Shown piece by piece: positions 39,201 to 50,947 of a DNA stretch of 64,000 bases. The notes under the pieces were generated by a model that ran no database searches, was not told where the DNA came from, and saw only the letters and a program-made list of their open reading frames with translations. Position 1 is the stretch's first letter; each line of letters starts with the position of its first letter. The stretch lies in contig NC_079491.1 in the NCBI RefSeq assembly GCF_020520425.1, forward strand, positions 25,473,449-25,537,448, read 5' to 3'. The position numbers and the translations under genes were made by a program. This stretch comes from Spinacia oleracea. Its lineage: Eukaryota; Streptophyta; Magnoliopsida; Caryophyllales; Amaranthaceae.

Positions 39201-41753
39201 ATTTCTTTTCTTCTGTTTCACTGGCCTAACTTCTCTGCTGACATTCAGTCTATGGACCATGACACTGGGGTCAATCCCTGGCATTTCGTCCGCTGAGAAA
39301 GCAAATATGTCTGCGTGCTCTCTCAGCAGACCGATGAGGTTCACTCTGAGGGATAGGTCTACGTCTGTGCCAATTCGAACCGTCCGGTCTGTCAACCCTT
39401 CCTCTAATTCTATCTCCTCAGTTTCGTCAGTTGGCGTGGGTTCCAACAGACCTTCCTCCCGATGCTCGAAGTTTTCCATGCTTAACAACTTGTCTTTTTT
39501 GCGCTCTGCTCTCTTTCTTTTTCGAGATTGGGGAAGTTCTTCTTCTGCCAGTGGTGGGGGTCTGGGTGGTTGTTTTAGCGCAGTGTGGTAGCACTTCTTG
39601 GCCTGCTCCTGACTGCCTTTTACCTTGGCTGAGCGGCCATCATTTGTCGTATACATCATGGTAAGGTGATAAGTGGAGACTACAGCCCCTGCGTCATGGA
39701 TGAATGGTCTGCCAAGAATGACGTTGTAGGCTGCGGGGACTTTCACAATCATGAAGTCTACCATGATATCCTTGATATCCTTCCCTTGGCCAATCTGCAC
39801 CGGCAAACTGACTATCCCCTCTGGTATCACTGTGGCTCCTGTGAATCCGATTACTGGGTAAGTGACTGGTTTTACATATTTCTCATCAATTTGCAACTCT
39901 TGGAAAGCAGGCCAGAATAAGATGTTCGCAGAGCTACCTCCGTCTATCAGAATACGGTGGATTTTTCTGTTTGCTACATTCAGGGCTAGTACCATGGGGT
40001 CGTCATGGGGGTATATTATGCCTTTACAGTCCTCCTCTGTGAAAGTGCACTGCGGGATTTTTGGAGGGGCGGGCCACCTGCCAGAATTATGGTAATTAAC
40101 CTGGTGTTTGAATTCGCTCACACTGGCCTTGGCCCCGCTAACAGTGGTTCCCGCGTAAACTGGCCCTCCTGTTATGACCAAAATGTCGCCCATTCTCTTT
40201 TGGTCTGCTGGGTAGCTCTGCTTGGGTTCCGCCTTCTTATTGTCGGACCTATTATCATTATCTCTGTTCTCATAGGTCCTGCTATACGAGCTTTTTGCTT
40301 TGAATTGAGTCAAGTATCCCCTCCGGATCAGATCTTCGATATTATCCTTCAAATGAGTGCACTCTTCTGTGAGGTGGCCATGGTCTCTGTGAAAGTCACA
40401 GTACTTTTTTGGGTCCCTGTACTTGTTGTACATTTTGGGAGGTCTCCGCCACTTCTCGTCTTCTTTGCTGATGGCAAAAATTTGAGTTCTGGATGCCACT
40501 AAGGGGGTATACTCATTAAACTTCCCCCTTTTCTCAGTTTTAAACTCGTTACCTTTGCCTCTGCCTGGTCCCTGCCAGTCTCTTCTTGGCTGTGGGTTTT
40601 CTCTTCTGTCTGAGTACTCTTTTTTGTATGGCTCTTTTTTGCTCTGACTACCGTAATTGTTCTCACTTGCCACATATCGACGTGAGGTTGCTCTGCCAAT
40701 TTCTTCACTCTTTATAAATTCATTTTCCTTTCCCAGTACCTCTGCCAGGGTTGTGAATGATTTTCTGCCCAGATAACTCTTGAACTCTCCATCCCGCAGA
40801 CCAGTCATCATGGTCAGGACTGCTACCTCTTGCTGCAACTTGGGTATATTCGACGCCTCCATATTGAATCTGGATATGTATTCCCTCAGAGATTCCTGAG
40901 GCCCCTGGATGACTGACATCAGCTCCCCTGTCATCCTTTCTCTGGCAATGTTTGCCACGTATTGGGTGCGAAACAAGATAGCTAGCTGCCGGAAAGATGT
41001 TATGGTGCCTTTGGGTATTTTACCAAACCAGCTCTGTGCCATCCCCTCTAGAGTGGAAGGAAAGACCTTACACCACATAGAGTCTGTGTTGGTATATAGC
41101 ATCATGTGTCCCCCAAAGGCAGAGAGGTGATTCGTTGGGTCTGTCTTTCCGGAGTATTTGCAGGTGGGCATTTTTATCTTTTCCATTCTTTCAGAGAGTA
41201 TTTCATCGCAGAAGGGAGAATTATCAGGTTTAACTACTGCTCGGATGGGATTGGGCATACCTGACATGGAGTGGTGTCTTTGACTGGGTGCTTGTTCAGT
41301 CCTTGCCCGGGGTTGAGCTCTGCTTGGTGTGATACTCTCTGCTTCATACTCTTGATTATCAGCCCCTTCCATGTCCTGCTGCAGATTCCTCCTCCAAACA
41401 TTCGGACTATGCTGGGGTCTGGGACGTTTTCTCCTCTGCTCAACCTCAACCTCTGGGGCTGTTCTCATGACCTGGGCTTGTGGGGTTGTTTGAGTAAGGA
41501 ATGTCAGGACTTCTATTGCTGTGCGCATCTGGTCGGGTGAGAACTGTGCCCCCAATCGTGCTAGTGAAGCACTGGTTGGAATTGGGATACCCTGGCCCTG
41601 GCTAGGGGTTGCCATAGCTCTGGGTTGTGGTGTCTCTCTTGGCGGACCAAGACTCTGAGGCATGCCGAGCAAGGGTACATTTGTGGTTCTCTGGTTGTTT
41701 TTTGAGGAGGGTGGTTCTATCTGCTGGATTATCGGTTCGCTTGACTCAGTCAT
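36228..41753 (-). pseudogene. Gag-Pol polyprotein of Tat element, one nonsense codon
   Basis: Single-frame polyprotein of about 1.84 k codons. Domains in order: gag (FRQLAILFRTQYV region), a CCHC-like knuckle (YCDFHRDHGHLTEEC), aspartic protease (LIDGGSSANILF), reverse transcriptase (WRMCVDFTDLNKACPKD and VYVDDSIVKS), a worn gypsy RNase H, a second archaeal-type RNase H (IYVDGSAAVTGSGAG, NNEAEYEAAIAG, LKTDSQLV), and integrase (HHCC finger GGRTLALKALRAGYYWP..CDKCQ, catalytic D..D..E in WGMDILGPF, FDHGTQF and SNGQAEAAN). TGA at 38910-38912 interrupts the RT between FSGYHQISLLE and DRKKAAF; both sides are in the same frame. The start at 41753 (MTESSEP) is preferred because the 20 codons above it lack an ATG and reach the LTR edge. 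A single stop is the only lesion seen. Confidence 0.92.
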
Positions 41754-41781
41754 TGCGTGAGAGGGTAGGTCTTTTAGAAGC

Positions 41782-41814
41782 AAGGTCTGGGAAACCCCTC
41801 CTTCTAGCGCCACT
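41782..41814 (-). other. Primer binding region of Tat element
   Basis: Just inside the 5' LTR the minus strand reads AAGTGGCGCTAGAAGGAGGG. TGGCGC at this position is what a tRNA 3' CCA end would pair with; I cannot name the tRNA with confidence. Confidence 0.5.
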
Positions 41815-42373
41815 TGTTCCGGGTGTGGAACTGGAGGAGCCCTGCTTGGTGATGCTGCCCTGTCAGACAGAACGAACGTAAGCTAACCTCGGGGGTTTAA
41901 CCGAGGAAACCCCCTCCGATGCCTAAGTCAGCGAATGAGATAATGTTCTAGAGAGAGAAAGTAGAGAGGGTTAAGAATTGTACTTGTATTGAACGTGTCC
42001 GCAAATGAATGGGGACGGCAGTATTTATAGGCGTACTATTCAGTACTTTGGCCTATTCAGATGTTGCCGCGTGTACGCTAGTGATGTACTTGTTGTTTGT
42101 CCTTTTGCTTAACGACGTATCTATGTTGTCGTCTAGCAGGTCGTTTCCCCGCAGACCTGAGGGTCTGTGCGGTTCTTGAGGACTTGTGGTACTTTCAATA
42201 GGTACTTCCTGCGGTTGCTTTGCTTGATCTGTCTTATCTGATGTCCGATGGTCTGCTGTGACATGGATGATCTGCTAGGTTACTTCTACTCCGTACAACT
42301 AGTCCCCAAGAGTAGGGCTGACTACTTGGAGTTAGACCTGCTCTTTCAGTGTTCTTTGGCTGCATCCTGTACA
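41815..42373 (-). repeat. 5' LTR of Tat element
   Basis: 559 bp, same length and ends as the copy at 30604-31162, with about four substitutions between them. Immediately followed on the plus strand by target duplication GGTAA and the rest of PRX-B exon 4. Confidence 0.95.
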
Positions 42374-42439
42374 GGTAACTTGAGTGTTCTTACTGGCACT
42401 AATGGAGAAATTACAACTCTTTGCAGCAGGACCAACTGA

Positions 42440-42864
42440 TACTTAAGGAATCCTTATATATATTGTGATTTGTGCAATGTTTTTTTGGTATACTGGCCGC
42501 GAGTCCCTCACTTCATGCTTCCTGATCTTCTTCTTTTTTTCCTTTTTCCAAAGAAATATAAATGTGAGATACTTGTAATCTCGTACGTGTAATTGATACT
42601 ACAATCTTAATGAAATTGTTACTATATACTACGTATTCAGAGAATATTGGTGTAAGCTTGAAAAAATATTAAAGGTTTTAATTTTTTTACTTCGTATTAA
42701 TTTGAATTTTTTACAACTTGACTATTGTTTTTTGTGTATATGTGTGCGTTTAAAGAGCCACAAGAGGAATTATATAGATTATTAGACGTGATTCGATCTC
42801 AATTATTGGATGTCAATACTTCGCGCTACTCCCAAACTTTAAATAACTAAACTTGACTATATAA
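42440..42864. other. PRX-B 3' flank
   Basis: Former 3' UTR and downstream DNA of PRX-B up to the first Harbinger-type MITE. AATGAAATTG near 42610 could be the old polyadenylation zone. Confidence 0.5.
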
Positions 42865-43464
42865 GAGCATTAACAGTGTGCAAAATTTTTCCACTTGGGG
42901 AAAAATAAGGGGAAAATGTCAAATTTAAGGGCTTAATGGTGTGCAAAATTTTGCACTTGGGGAGTGCAAAATCAAAAACCCCCTTGGCATGGGGATTTTT
43001 TAGATTTGGAGTGGGGAAATCCACCCAATTTGAATCCGCCATGTGGCATTACATAAAACAACATGTAACGATAATTTTTCAATGGGAATTTGTTTATATT
43101 TCTGATTCATAAAAAAATAAAATAAATTTACCATCATTCATAAAAATTCAAGATCTACAAATAGGCATCCATTTTGATATAATTTAACACAATTTTTTTT
43201 CTCATTTTTCTCTCTAATTTGCTTATTTACAACTATATGTACAAAACACTTAATTACTCATTTTCTAATTTTTTTTTATTATTGTTGTTATTAGAGAGAG
43301 AAGTAGGGGTAGAGAAAGAGGGGTGAGGAGTTTTTTTTTGCTCATGGATAAGAGAGGGATGGGGAATCTTTTTTGCTAATGGGAAAAATAAAAAATGATG
43401 AGTGAGAAAGTGGGTAGAGAGAAAGGGATGGTGATTATTTTTGCACATGGTTAACAATGTTCTC
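42865..43464. mobile_element. PIF/Harbinger-type MITE 1
   Basis: 600 bp with inverted ends GAGCATTAACAGTGTGCAAAA and, on the other strand, GAGAACATTGTTAACCATG...CAAAA, and a 3-bp TAA duplication (42862-42864, 43465-43467). A TAA/TWA duplication is characteristic of PIF/Harbinger. No coding capacity. Confidence 0.8.
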
Positions 43465-43665
43465 TAACATGATTTAGAACTTAATTTAAAGGTGTCTATT
43501 TATAGATCTTGAAATATTAGCAAAAACTAGTTATAACTTAAAACCAAAATTTTCAAAATCTTCACGGTGACTTCTCTCGAATGAGCCTTAGTAGGACAAG
43601 AGTTATACACTTTGATACTAATTACTAAGAGGTCCAAGAGGATTTAAGCAAAACCTAACTTGTAA

Positions 43666-43980
43666 GAGCATGCACATTGATTGTTTTTTCAAAAAAAACT
43701 CTTGGTCCATAAAAACAGCCAATCTTGGTTGGTTCTTCAGAAAAGTTTTTCAATCTATTTTTACTATTTGGTGGTTATACATGTTTATAATTAATTGTCT
43801 TTCACAACCAAAGTTACTCTCCACTTTTTAACAATAATCAATTTGTGAAGGTGTCTTGGCCAAAGAGCTATTTTGAAGTAGCTCTCCAGATCTACTCAAG
43901 AGCCACAATGCTGGCACAGATATAGTTATTGTTGGAGAGTTACTTAGAGGGTCACTCCAAAAATCTCAATGTACATGATC
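43666..43980. mobile_element. PIF/Harbinger-type MITE 2
   Basis: 315 bp with inverted ends GAGCATGCACATTGATTG and, on the other strand, GATCATGTACATTGAGATT, and TAA duplication (43663-43665, 43981-43983). The GAGCAT start is shared with the neighbouring MITE but the interior differs. Confidence 0.78.
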
Positions 43981-44165
43981 TAATGGCCAAGCTTATAAAA
44001 GTAATTTGGTAAACTAGTAAAATTGTAACAAAAGTATATAATTGGTTAAGCTTGTAAGTTATTATTTCTCCGGTTCTCCAATATGGGAAAATTTACAAGT
44101 TACAATGTGGATTGGTCTCAACCATTCATATCACGTTTTAATTTAATGTCCGGCTGTATAGGCAT

Positions 44166-44802
44166 TGTTATCCCACTTTTTGGACTAACGACATAACCGT
44201 TCTAACGTTTGATCATGTCGTGTCAGCCAGGTCCTGTCGTGTCAGCCAGGTCCTGTCGTGTCGCAGGTAAACACAGCTCCAGGGAGATACGTCCGACGTA
44301 GCATCGTACGACGAGGCATAAATGACGAAGGACAGGCGACAACGCACAGGCAACTGAGACGCGTCCTCAAGAAACGGGTTGATAAAGATAAGTTAACCTA
44401 AAGCCCATGATAGGCGGCGCCGTCACGCTAGCAAGAACGAGTCCAAGACATGCGCGGGAAGCGCGGAAGCGGTTGAAGACTGAAGAGACGTGTGACAAAG
44501 AGAATCCTATCTTTGTGGGATTCTCTCAACCGATTAGACCGTTGAGAATATCCTATAAAAGGACGAAGATGATGACAAGCAAAGGACGTTCATTCAAGCA
44601 CTCAAACTCTTAAGCTATCAACTGTTTCAGCATTCATTATTGTACTTTAGATTTTTAATATCAATTCTCAGAAAGAAGAGCATAAACAATCATATAGAAC
44701 ACTTAGTGGATTGATAGCCTCATAGCTATCCGCGGTTTTTTACCTTATTCTTGGGTTTTCCGCGTCAACACTCCTCTGTGTCGTGTCTCTTTATTTGTGT
44801 CA
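44166..44802 (+). repeat. 5' LTR of deleted Tat element
   Basis: Starts TGTTATCCC; the end is placed at TTTGTGTCA (44802) because the 3' copy is truncated and offers no comparison past 44783. An alternative end is TCAACA at 44770. It has a 19-bp tandem duplication (GTGTCAGCCAGGTCCTGTC-type) that the other LTR lacks. Confidence 0.75.
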
Positions 44803-46030
44803 ACCCATCTTCGATTACCTAAAGCACGAAACTCTACCCGGCGACAAGCTAGAAGCCAGAAAGATACTTTTCAAAGCTTCACGATATGTTGTTTTGCAGG
44901 ACGTACTATTTAAGCGATCAGCAAACGGAATGTTGATGCGATGTGCCGAAGAAATCGAATGGGAAATACTATTGAAACAATACCACGAAGGAGAATGCGG
45001 AGGACATGAAGGAGGACAAAGCTTATCAACCAGAATCAAAAGAAATGGATACTATTGGCCAGCAATGCTTAAGGACGCCATGAGGTACGTATCCAAGTGC
45101 GACAAGTGCCAACGACACGCAGGTATGACACATAAACCATCCGAATTCTTGCATCCAACCCTAACTCCGTGGCCTTTCATGAAATGGGGGATGGACATCG
45201 TCGGCAAATTGCCCGTCGCCCCAGGACAAAAGGTCTTCATGTTAGCCCTAACAGATTATTTTTCCAAGTGGATAGAAGCAGGTGCATTCCAACAAGTAAG
45301 GGACAAAGAGGTATGCTCGTTCATATGGACTAACATAATATGCAGGTTCGGAATACCGTCAGAAATCATCTGCGACAACGGATCACAATTCATCAGCGAC
45401 AAGACAAGAGCTTTCTGCAAAACATGGAACATCGAGCTAAAGACGTCGACGCCCAGATACCCCCAAGCAAACGGACAGGCGGAATCCAGCAACAAAACGA
45501 TCATCGCGTCGCTGAAAAAGCGGTTGGACGACAAGAAGGGGCGATGGGCAGAAGAACTACCATCCATCCTATGGGCCAACAGGACGACGCCTAGGACGGC
45601 GACGGGACAGACTCCCTTCTCACTCGTTTACGGGTGCGAAGCAGTACTTCCCCCTGAAGTGACGCTGCCCAGTGCACGATATGGACTCATGACGCCGGAG
45701 CAAAACGACGTAGAACTCAGCGAAAACCTCGACAACACAGAAGATCTCAGGGAAGCAGCGTTGATAAGAATGGCGTCACAACAACAGATCGTGGCAAAAT
45801 GCTTCAACAAAAGTGTCAAAGTGAAAATGTTCAAAAAAGGAGATTGGGTACTGCGCAAAGTATTTCAAAACACGAAAGAATGAAACGCAGGTAAATTAGC
45901 ACCAGCTTGGGAAGGACCGTACTTGATCGACAAAATCGTCGGAAAGGGGGCATACAGACTCATTACCAAAGAGGGCAAGTCGGTCCCCCGAAGCTGGAAC
46001 GCAACACATCTTAAACTCTACCATTTTTGA
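44783..46030 (+). pseudogene. Gypsy integrase fragment
   Basis: Reads from the linker ahead of integrase (PIFDYLKHETLPGDKLEARK) through the HHCC finger (GGHEGGQSLSTRIKRNGYYWP..CDKCQ), the catalytic core (WGMDIVGKLP, CDNGSQF, ANGQAESSNK: D, D, E present) to the C-terminal GPYLIDKIVGKG...SWNATHLKLYHF. TGA at 45881-45883 breaks the frame; reading continues in the same frame to TGA at 46028-46030. Everything upstream of integrase has been deleted. Confidence 0.9.
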
Positions 46031-46114
46031 AATCTCGTCGCAACCAATTTTATCAGTCATCGTATCGTCGTCCTTATTTTTCGTTATCGTTTTATTTTCG
46101 TTTAAAAACCATTA

Positions 46115-46134
46115 CTGACTTAAGCATCGGAGGG
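46115..46134 (+). other. CTGACTTAAGCATCGGAGGG motif after pol
   Basis: Twenty-base motif about 85 bp after the pol stop, in sense orientation. It also occurs, in sense, in the LTRs of the complete Tat element (41912-41931, and with one change at 30701-30720) and, shorter, in the copia LTR (9213-9234). Confidence 0.7.
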
Positions 46135-46625
46135 CCGTTGGCATCCCCAACGGCCAATCCTCCTAGCGACCCATGTTTTCTTTTGCAGAATGCAAGACGC
46201 ACGACGAATGACATCCATAAGCAACAACGTACGACTCAGAACGAGATCGCGAGAGACAACGAACAAACAGCGCAGGTATGATTTTACACATCAGTCGATT
46301 CAATACTTATTACTTGCAAAGCATCTGCTACACGAAACTAAGACATCAAAACGCAACGGGATAACCATAAGGAACAAACGACTAAGGAAAAGAAAAACAA
46401 ACTTATCATACACGACGCGCGACCCCTAAGGCCACGACTACCGAAATTCAAACACAAAACATTATCCAAACACCGCGTCGCCGCTACCGACGACGAATAA
46501 AAACATTCCAAACACGAAAACAAAACACAAGTCATCCAAACCACCTCGTCGTCGCCATCGACGACGAGTAAAAAAGTTCACAAACAAAACACAAAAACCA
46601 ACAGAAATTCGAAAACTACAAACTA

Positions 46626-48888
46626 TTACATCCCTTCTTCCTGAGTAAAGGCCACGGCTTCCTGCTCCGAATCCTGCTCTGGGGGCACGACTGGCACCTC
46701 CACCGACGCCACGTCCAACGTCTCGTCTTGAGAAACGACGACGAGGGCCTCCTCTTCGCACCCAACACCTAAAACCTCCCCCTCTTGGTCCGGAACAGGC
46801 GCACTCACCACCAACAAAGCCGCATCCACCTCTGTCGCCTCAGTACTAGCAGTGTCAGCCGTCTTCGCTAACTCTTCCGGATCCACCACAGGCACCGACA
46901 GGTCAGCCATGGTACCGCCATTAGCCAGATAGTCGTCCACCTCCTTTTGACACGGCCAAAGGCTAGTCTCCCCAATCAAGCAGGAATACATCATCTGCGC
47001 CCGCGTCCTCGATATAGCGAGAGCCTCGACGTCCTTCGCCTCCTCTGCAGGGCGTCGTACAAGCTCCTCAATCCATCCAACTCCTCCGTCGTCGAGGCCA
47101 GCTCTTCCTTCACTTTCTCCAGATCTTTAGCCACGTCGGCTAACTGCTTATCCTTACCTTTCAATTGATCACCCTTGGCCTTAACCACCGCAGCAAGGTC
47201 CACGACCTTCTTCTCAGCAGCTTTCCACTTCGCCTCCCACGACGCGGCCGCCTTCTTCGCCGTCGCTGTCAGCTGCCTCGCATTCGTCACCTCGTCGCAC
47301 AGCAACGAACACTGCCTACGTACAGCCAAGGCAGCCTGCGACGCCTGCGCAAAACCAATGCCAAAACAGATTTACACAACACCCATCTTTCGCAAACAAA
47401 AAAGAAGAATAAACTAAATAAAACTCACCCGCAGACTAAGCTCAGCGGCGTCCGACGCGACAGGGAGAGGATCCACCTCGTGATATCGTCGATACGTCGT
47501 AGGCAAGATCAAGCGATCAGCGAAAGGCCATATAACCGACGCCTCTTCATCACCCAAGAAGCTTGGGGGCAAAGTGATAACCGTATCCTCGACAGGATCC
47601 GTCTCGACAGGACGCTTCTTGGCCGACGAAGTAGACACTTTACTAACGTCGACAGCAGCAGACGACGCCTTGAACGGCTGTGGAGGCGACGACGAAGCAA
47701 TCGGATGAAAGCCTTCGGCTCCTATGACGACAGGCGTCTCGGCCGACGAACCTATCGCAGAAAACCGAGGTACGACCGTCATACCTCGTCCACCAGAAGT
47801 CGAGGACGACCTCAATCGCTTCCTTGCACGCTCCTGAATCTCGCTCTGAGACATCCTCGACACAGGCCTAGACGACAGAGTATGCTCTACACCCAATACA
47901 AAAAATCAAGGTCAAACATTATCCAAAGCAAAAACAAAAATATATACAAACCCCGAAATAAACAAACGACAAATACCTGAGTTGTCAGCCATATCGCCTA
48001 CTTCACCTTCGGCGGACGATGAGTTTGCCACTACCTCCTCAAGCAAATCCAACCTTTTCCGACGACGAGTCAGTTGACCTGATTCCTCGTCTATTTCCTC
48101 CTCCTCGGCGACGTCGCCTGACCGGTTCGCCTCCTGCTCGTCTAAAAACTCTCCGTCGCGACTAAAAGACCTATCCTCGACAGAATAACCCAAGAACTTC
48201 CGATACTTATCCTCAGAATCAGCGTTCAACTCAGTCAACGACGACGCCTTGACAATTGCAAAACAAAACCAAGTAAGGCGACGTTCAGTAAAACGACGAG
48301 AAACAAAGATAAAACGACACATTTACCTTCCGTCGTCCATCCCTCGACCAGAAACCGCCCTTTATCTCCCAGAGAATCTTTGCCTACAAAGACAAAACGA
48401 CTCTGCCAACCCCTGTCGTTCACACCTAAACCAACACCTAGGTTCGTCTTCCCCTTCTTCGTAACCAAGGTATACCTACAACACTTCTGCAGTGCTAGGT
48501 CGTAAGTGTACATCAAGTCAGACAGGTCAAACGGCGTACGCCAGTTCGCGGTAACTCCGTGCACCACCGTGAAAACCCGCCATATCTGGGGCATCAACTG
48601 ACCCGGGCTCAAATGGAAAACCTCGATAAAGGACCTAACTAGAGGAGTGAAAGGAAATTTGAAGCCAATTGTGAACGGATACTCATACATAACCACATAC
48701 CCCTCTGGACAGTCAAAGGCTTCCTCATCCGAGCCGGGAATCTTCACCTCCGCCGACGGCGGCAAACCAGCAAGTTCAACAAAAGCCGCCGGATCCACCA
48801 TAGTAGAATATATCGGGTTAAGGGACTTAACCCGAGTGGAACCCGATTCCCCCTTTCCTCTCGCTACAACCGACTTAGATCTACCCAT
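46626..48888 (-). pseudogene. Antisense gene of deleted Tat element
   Basis: Opposite strand to the integrase fragment. The ATG at 48888 begins MGRSKSVVARG. The first exon (to 48327, donor GAAG|GTAAAT) carries the Transposase_28-like region (CPEGYVVMYEYPFTIGFKFPFTP). Further exons lie at about 48247-47983, 47888-47432 (donor CGG|GTGAGT) and 47345-46626, with GT-AG ends where I can place them; the acceptor of exon 2 is uncertain. The last exon encodes a coiled coil (KKVVDLAAVVKAKGDQLKGK) and an acidic tail. A frameshift near 47040 separates coiled coil and tail. Same plan as the antisense gene in the complete Tat element, though sequences differ widely. Confidence 0.7.
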
Positions 48889-49173
48889 CTCACTTACAAA
48901 AATCTACAAGAAAATCGAAAAAGAAAGCAAATTTTACCTGAAATCGAACAAACTCAGTGCGAAAATCGACTTCGCTTTCTCCCTCTTCTCTCTCCTGCTT
49001 TCGGATCTAGAAATTTTTTGAAAAAACTTGGTGTGAAGAACTTTATTGCATGTCGTGAATTGGTATTTATTACTCTGGAATTCTGAACGGTTTTATCCCA
49101 CGAATTAGGCAGTTGGAGACGGTTTTTTAAATTTGAATTGTTTCTTTTGCTCTGTGTGACTCCGCAAATTCAC

Positions 49174-49187
49174 AATTGGGGGCAAAC
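49174..49187 (+). other. Polypurine tract of deleted Tat element
   Basis: AATTGGGGGCAAAC directly ahead of the 3' LTR start TGTTATCCC. Confidence 0.75.
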
Positions 49188-49786
49188 TGTTATCCCACTT
49201 TTTGGACTAACGACATAACCGTTCTAACGTTTGATCATGTCATGTCAGCCAGGTCCTGTCGTGTCGCAGGTAAACACAGCTCCAGGGAGATACGTCCGAC
49301 GTAGCATCGTACGACGAGGCATAAACGACGAAGGACAGGCGACAACGCACAGGCAACTGAGACGCGTCCTCAAGAAACGGGTTGATAAAGATAAGTTAAC
49401 CTAAAGCCTATGATAGGCGGCGCCGTCACGCTAGCAAGAACGAGTCCAAGACATGCGCGAGAAGCGCGGAAGCGGTTGAAGACTGAAGAGACGTGTGACA
49501 AAGAGACTCCTATCTTTGTGGGATTCTCTCAACCGATTAGACCGTTGAGAATATCCTATAAAAGGACGAAGATGATGACAAGCAAAGGACGTTCATTCAA
49601 GCACTCAAACTCTTAAGCTATCAACTGTTTCAGCATTCATTATTGTACTTTAGATTTTTAATATCAATTCTCAGAAAGAAGAGCATAAACAATCATATAG
49701 AACACTTACTGGATTGATAGCCTCATAGCTATCCGCGGTTTTTTACCTTATTCCTGGGTTTTCCGCGTCAACACTCCTCTGTGTCG
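49188..49786 (+). repeat. 3' LTR of deleted Tat element, right end missing
   Basis: Matches 44166-44783 except for the 19-bp indel and about seven substitutions, then stops abruptly and abuts the copia RNase H fragment. Confidence 0.85.
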
Positions 49787-49787
49787 G

Positions 49788-50381
49788 TTCTCCCACTTTG
49801 CAGCATGTTGATGCACTCATTCATACTCTAAAATATATCAAAGGGACTGCTGGCCAAGGTATTTTGTTGAGAGCTACAGATCAGCTCACTCTTCAGGCAT
49901 ATTCTGACTCTGATTGGGCTTCTTGTCCAACTACAAGAAGATCTGTAACTGGTTACATTCTTCTGTTGGGCAATTCACCTATAAGTTGGAAGTCTAAAAA
50001 GCAATCTACTATCTCCAAGAGCTCTTCTGAAGCAGAATATAGAGCCATGTCACAGGCTGCAGGAGAAGTTACATGGGTTGTCAGATTACTAGAGGAGCTT
50101 GGTGTTCACAATCTCAAACCAATTGAGCTTCACTGTGACAACCAATCAGCAATTCATATTGCAAGCAACCCAATCTTTCATGAACGAACTAAACATATTG
50201 AGGTGGATTGGCATTTCACCAGGGACAAGATCCTAGAAGGTCTTCTTCAGTTAAGTTATTTGCCTACTAAGAATCAACTGGCTGATATATTCACAAAGAT
50301 CTTACCAAGTGCTCAACACAGGCAATTGTCTACCAAACTTGGCATGATCAATGTCTCTCCCATGCCTAGTTTGAGGGGGTG
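49788..50381 (+). pseudogene. Ty1/copia RNase H fragment (copy A)
   Basis: 3' end of a copia pol: RNase H with AYSDSDWASC, SSSEAEYRAM and LHCDNQSAIHIA, then polypurine tract TTTGAGGGGGTG. It equals 54724-55317 except at about two positions: HIEVDW here for HIEVDC there, and one base in the polypurine tract. The 5' part of this copy is lost at the gypsy junction. The frame continues into the LTR to a stop at 50511. Confidence 0.93.
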
Positions 50382-50782
50382 TGTTGGTATTCAGCATGGT
50401 ATTCAGCCTTGCACCACACGAGCAAACAACATATCACAGCAAAGCAAAACAAGCAGCAACAACCTTGTGCACACAATGATCAACTCAACAACTTCTAGAA
50501 GCAGTGGCTAACTGATTCCCTAGATTTAAGGAAGGTTGTTAGAGTTGTTAGAGCTGTTAGTTGATGATCTATTTATGCAATAAACTGAGAATGATGAGCT
50601 GTACATTTAGAGTGTTTTGATTGGTGGAAACACCTCATAGAAGTTAGCATACAGATTGTATAAATGTAGTTCTTGCTGTAATTATTCGAATTCATTCAAT
50701 GAAATAATATCTTCATTCTTCTTAAGCATTTTCTCTCTAATTCTCTCAAGAAGTTTTCATCCTAAAGAGGTGAAAACTGACA
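50382..50782 (+). repeat. LTR shared by the two copia copies
   Basis: 401 bp, TGTTGGTATTC...GAAAACTGACA. It is both the 3' LTR of copy A (polypurine tract on its left) and the 5' LTR of copy B (primer binding site on its right). By eye identical to 55318-55718. Confidence 0.95.
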
Positions 50783-50794
50783 TGGTATCAGAGC
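50783..50794 (+). other. Primer binding site of copia copy B
   Basis: TGGTATCAGAGC, complementary to the 3' end of initiator Met tRNA, directly after the LTR. Confidence 0.93.
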
Positions 50795-50947
50795 AAGATC
50801 ATTAGATTCTGCCTGAATTGTTTCCGCAAATTTCTACTTCTTCTACATTGCTTGATCAATTGATCAAGTTGTTCTCAATTTTAGAATCTTTGATTTTGAT
50901 TTTCAGCAGCTGAAATTCTGTAGAATTTCATCTTTGTTCTCTTCAGA

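Larger units (their letters stand above)
30604..42373 (-). mobile_element. Complete Tat-lineage Ty3/gypsy retrotransposon
   Basis: 11,770 bp with two 559-bp LTRs and a 5-bp target duplication GGTAA. Genomic-sense orientation is minus: 5' LTR 42373-41815, gag-pol 41753-36228, an 83-bp tandem repeat array, an intron-containing gene on the opposite strand (31997-35209), polypurine tract, then the 3' LTR 31162-30604. Dual RNase H regions, a gypsy domain order (RT, RNase H, integrase) and an antisense ORF place it with the Tat group (Grande/Retand/Ogre relatives). The LTRs differ at about four positions by eye (30707, and near 30853, 30935 and 31044), so insertion is recent. Confidence 0.95.
44166..49786 (+). 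mobile_element. Deleted Tat-type gypsy element
   Basis: LTRs at 44166 to about 44802 and 49188-49786 surround only an integrase-end pol fragment and an antisense gene. Gag, protease, RT and RNase H are missing; the LTR runs directly into the integrase linker near 44800. The 3' LTR is cut off after TGTGTCG and joined to copia sequence at 49787/49788. TSD candidate GGCAT at 44161-44165 has its partner at 55721-55725, beyond the copia pair. The LTRs differ by a 19-bp duplication and roughly seven substitutions by eye. Confidence 0.85.

Noticed and set aside
39136..40502. Long plus-strand frames opposite gag-pol
   Set aside because: Mirror-strand frames of the gag-pol coding region; they encode no known domain.
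41754..41813. Gag start at 41813 on the minus strand
   Set aside because: The codon there is GTG and lies at the LTR edge over the primer binding region; the ATG at 41753 is the first usable start.
47165..47980. 271-codon plus-strand open frame
   Set aside because: It overlaps the antisense gene of the deleted Tat element in the opposite direction and is Arg-rich with no recognisable domain.
50783..50794. TGGTATCAGAGC as part of a tRNA gene
   Set aside because: It is the retrotransposon primer binding site; no tRNA cloverleaf surrounds it, here or at 59810.
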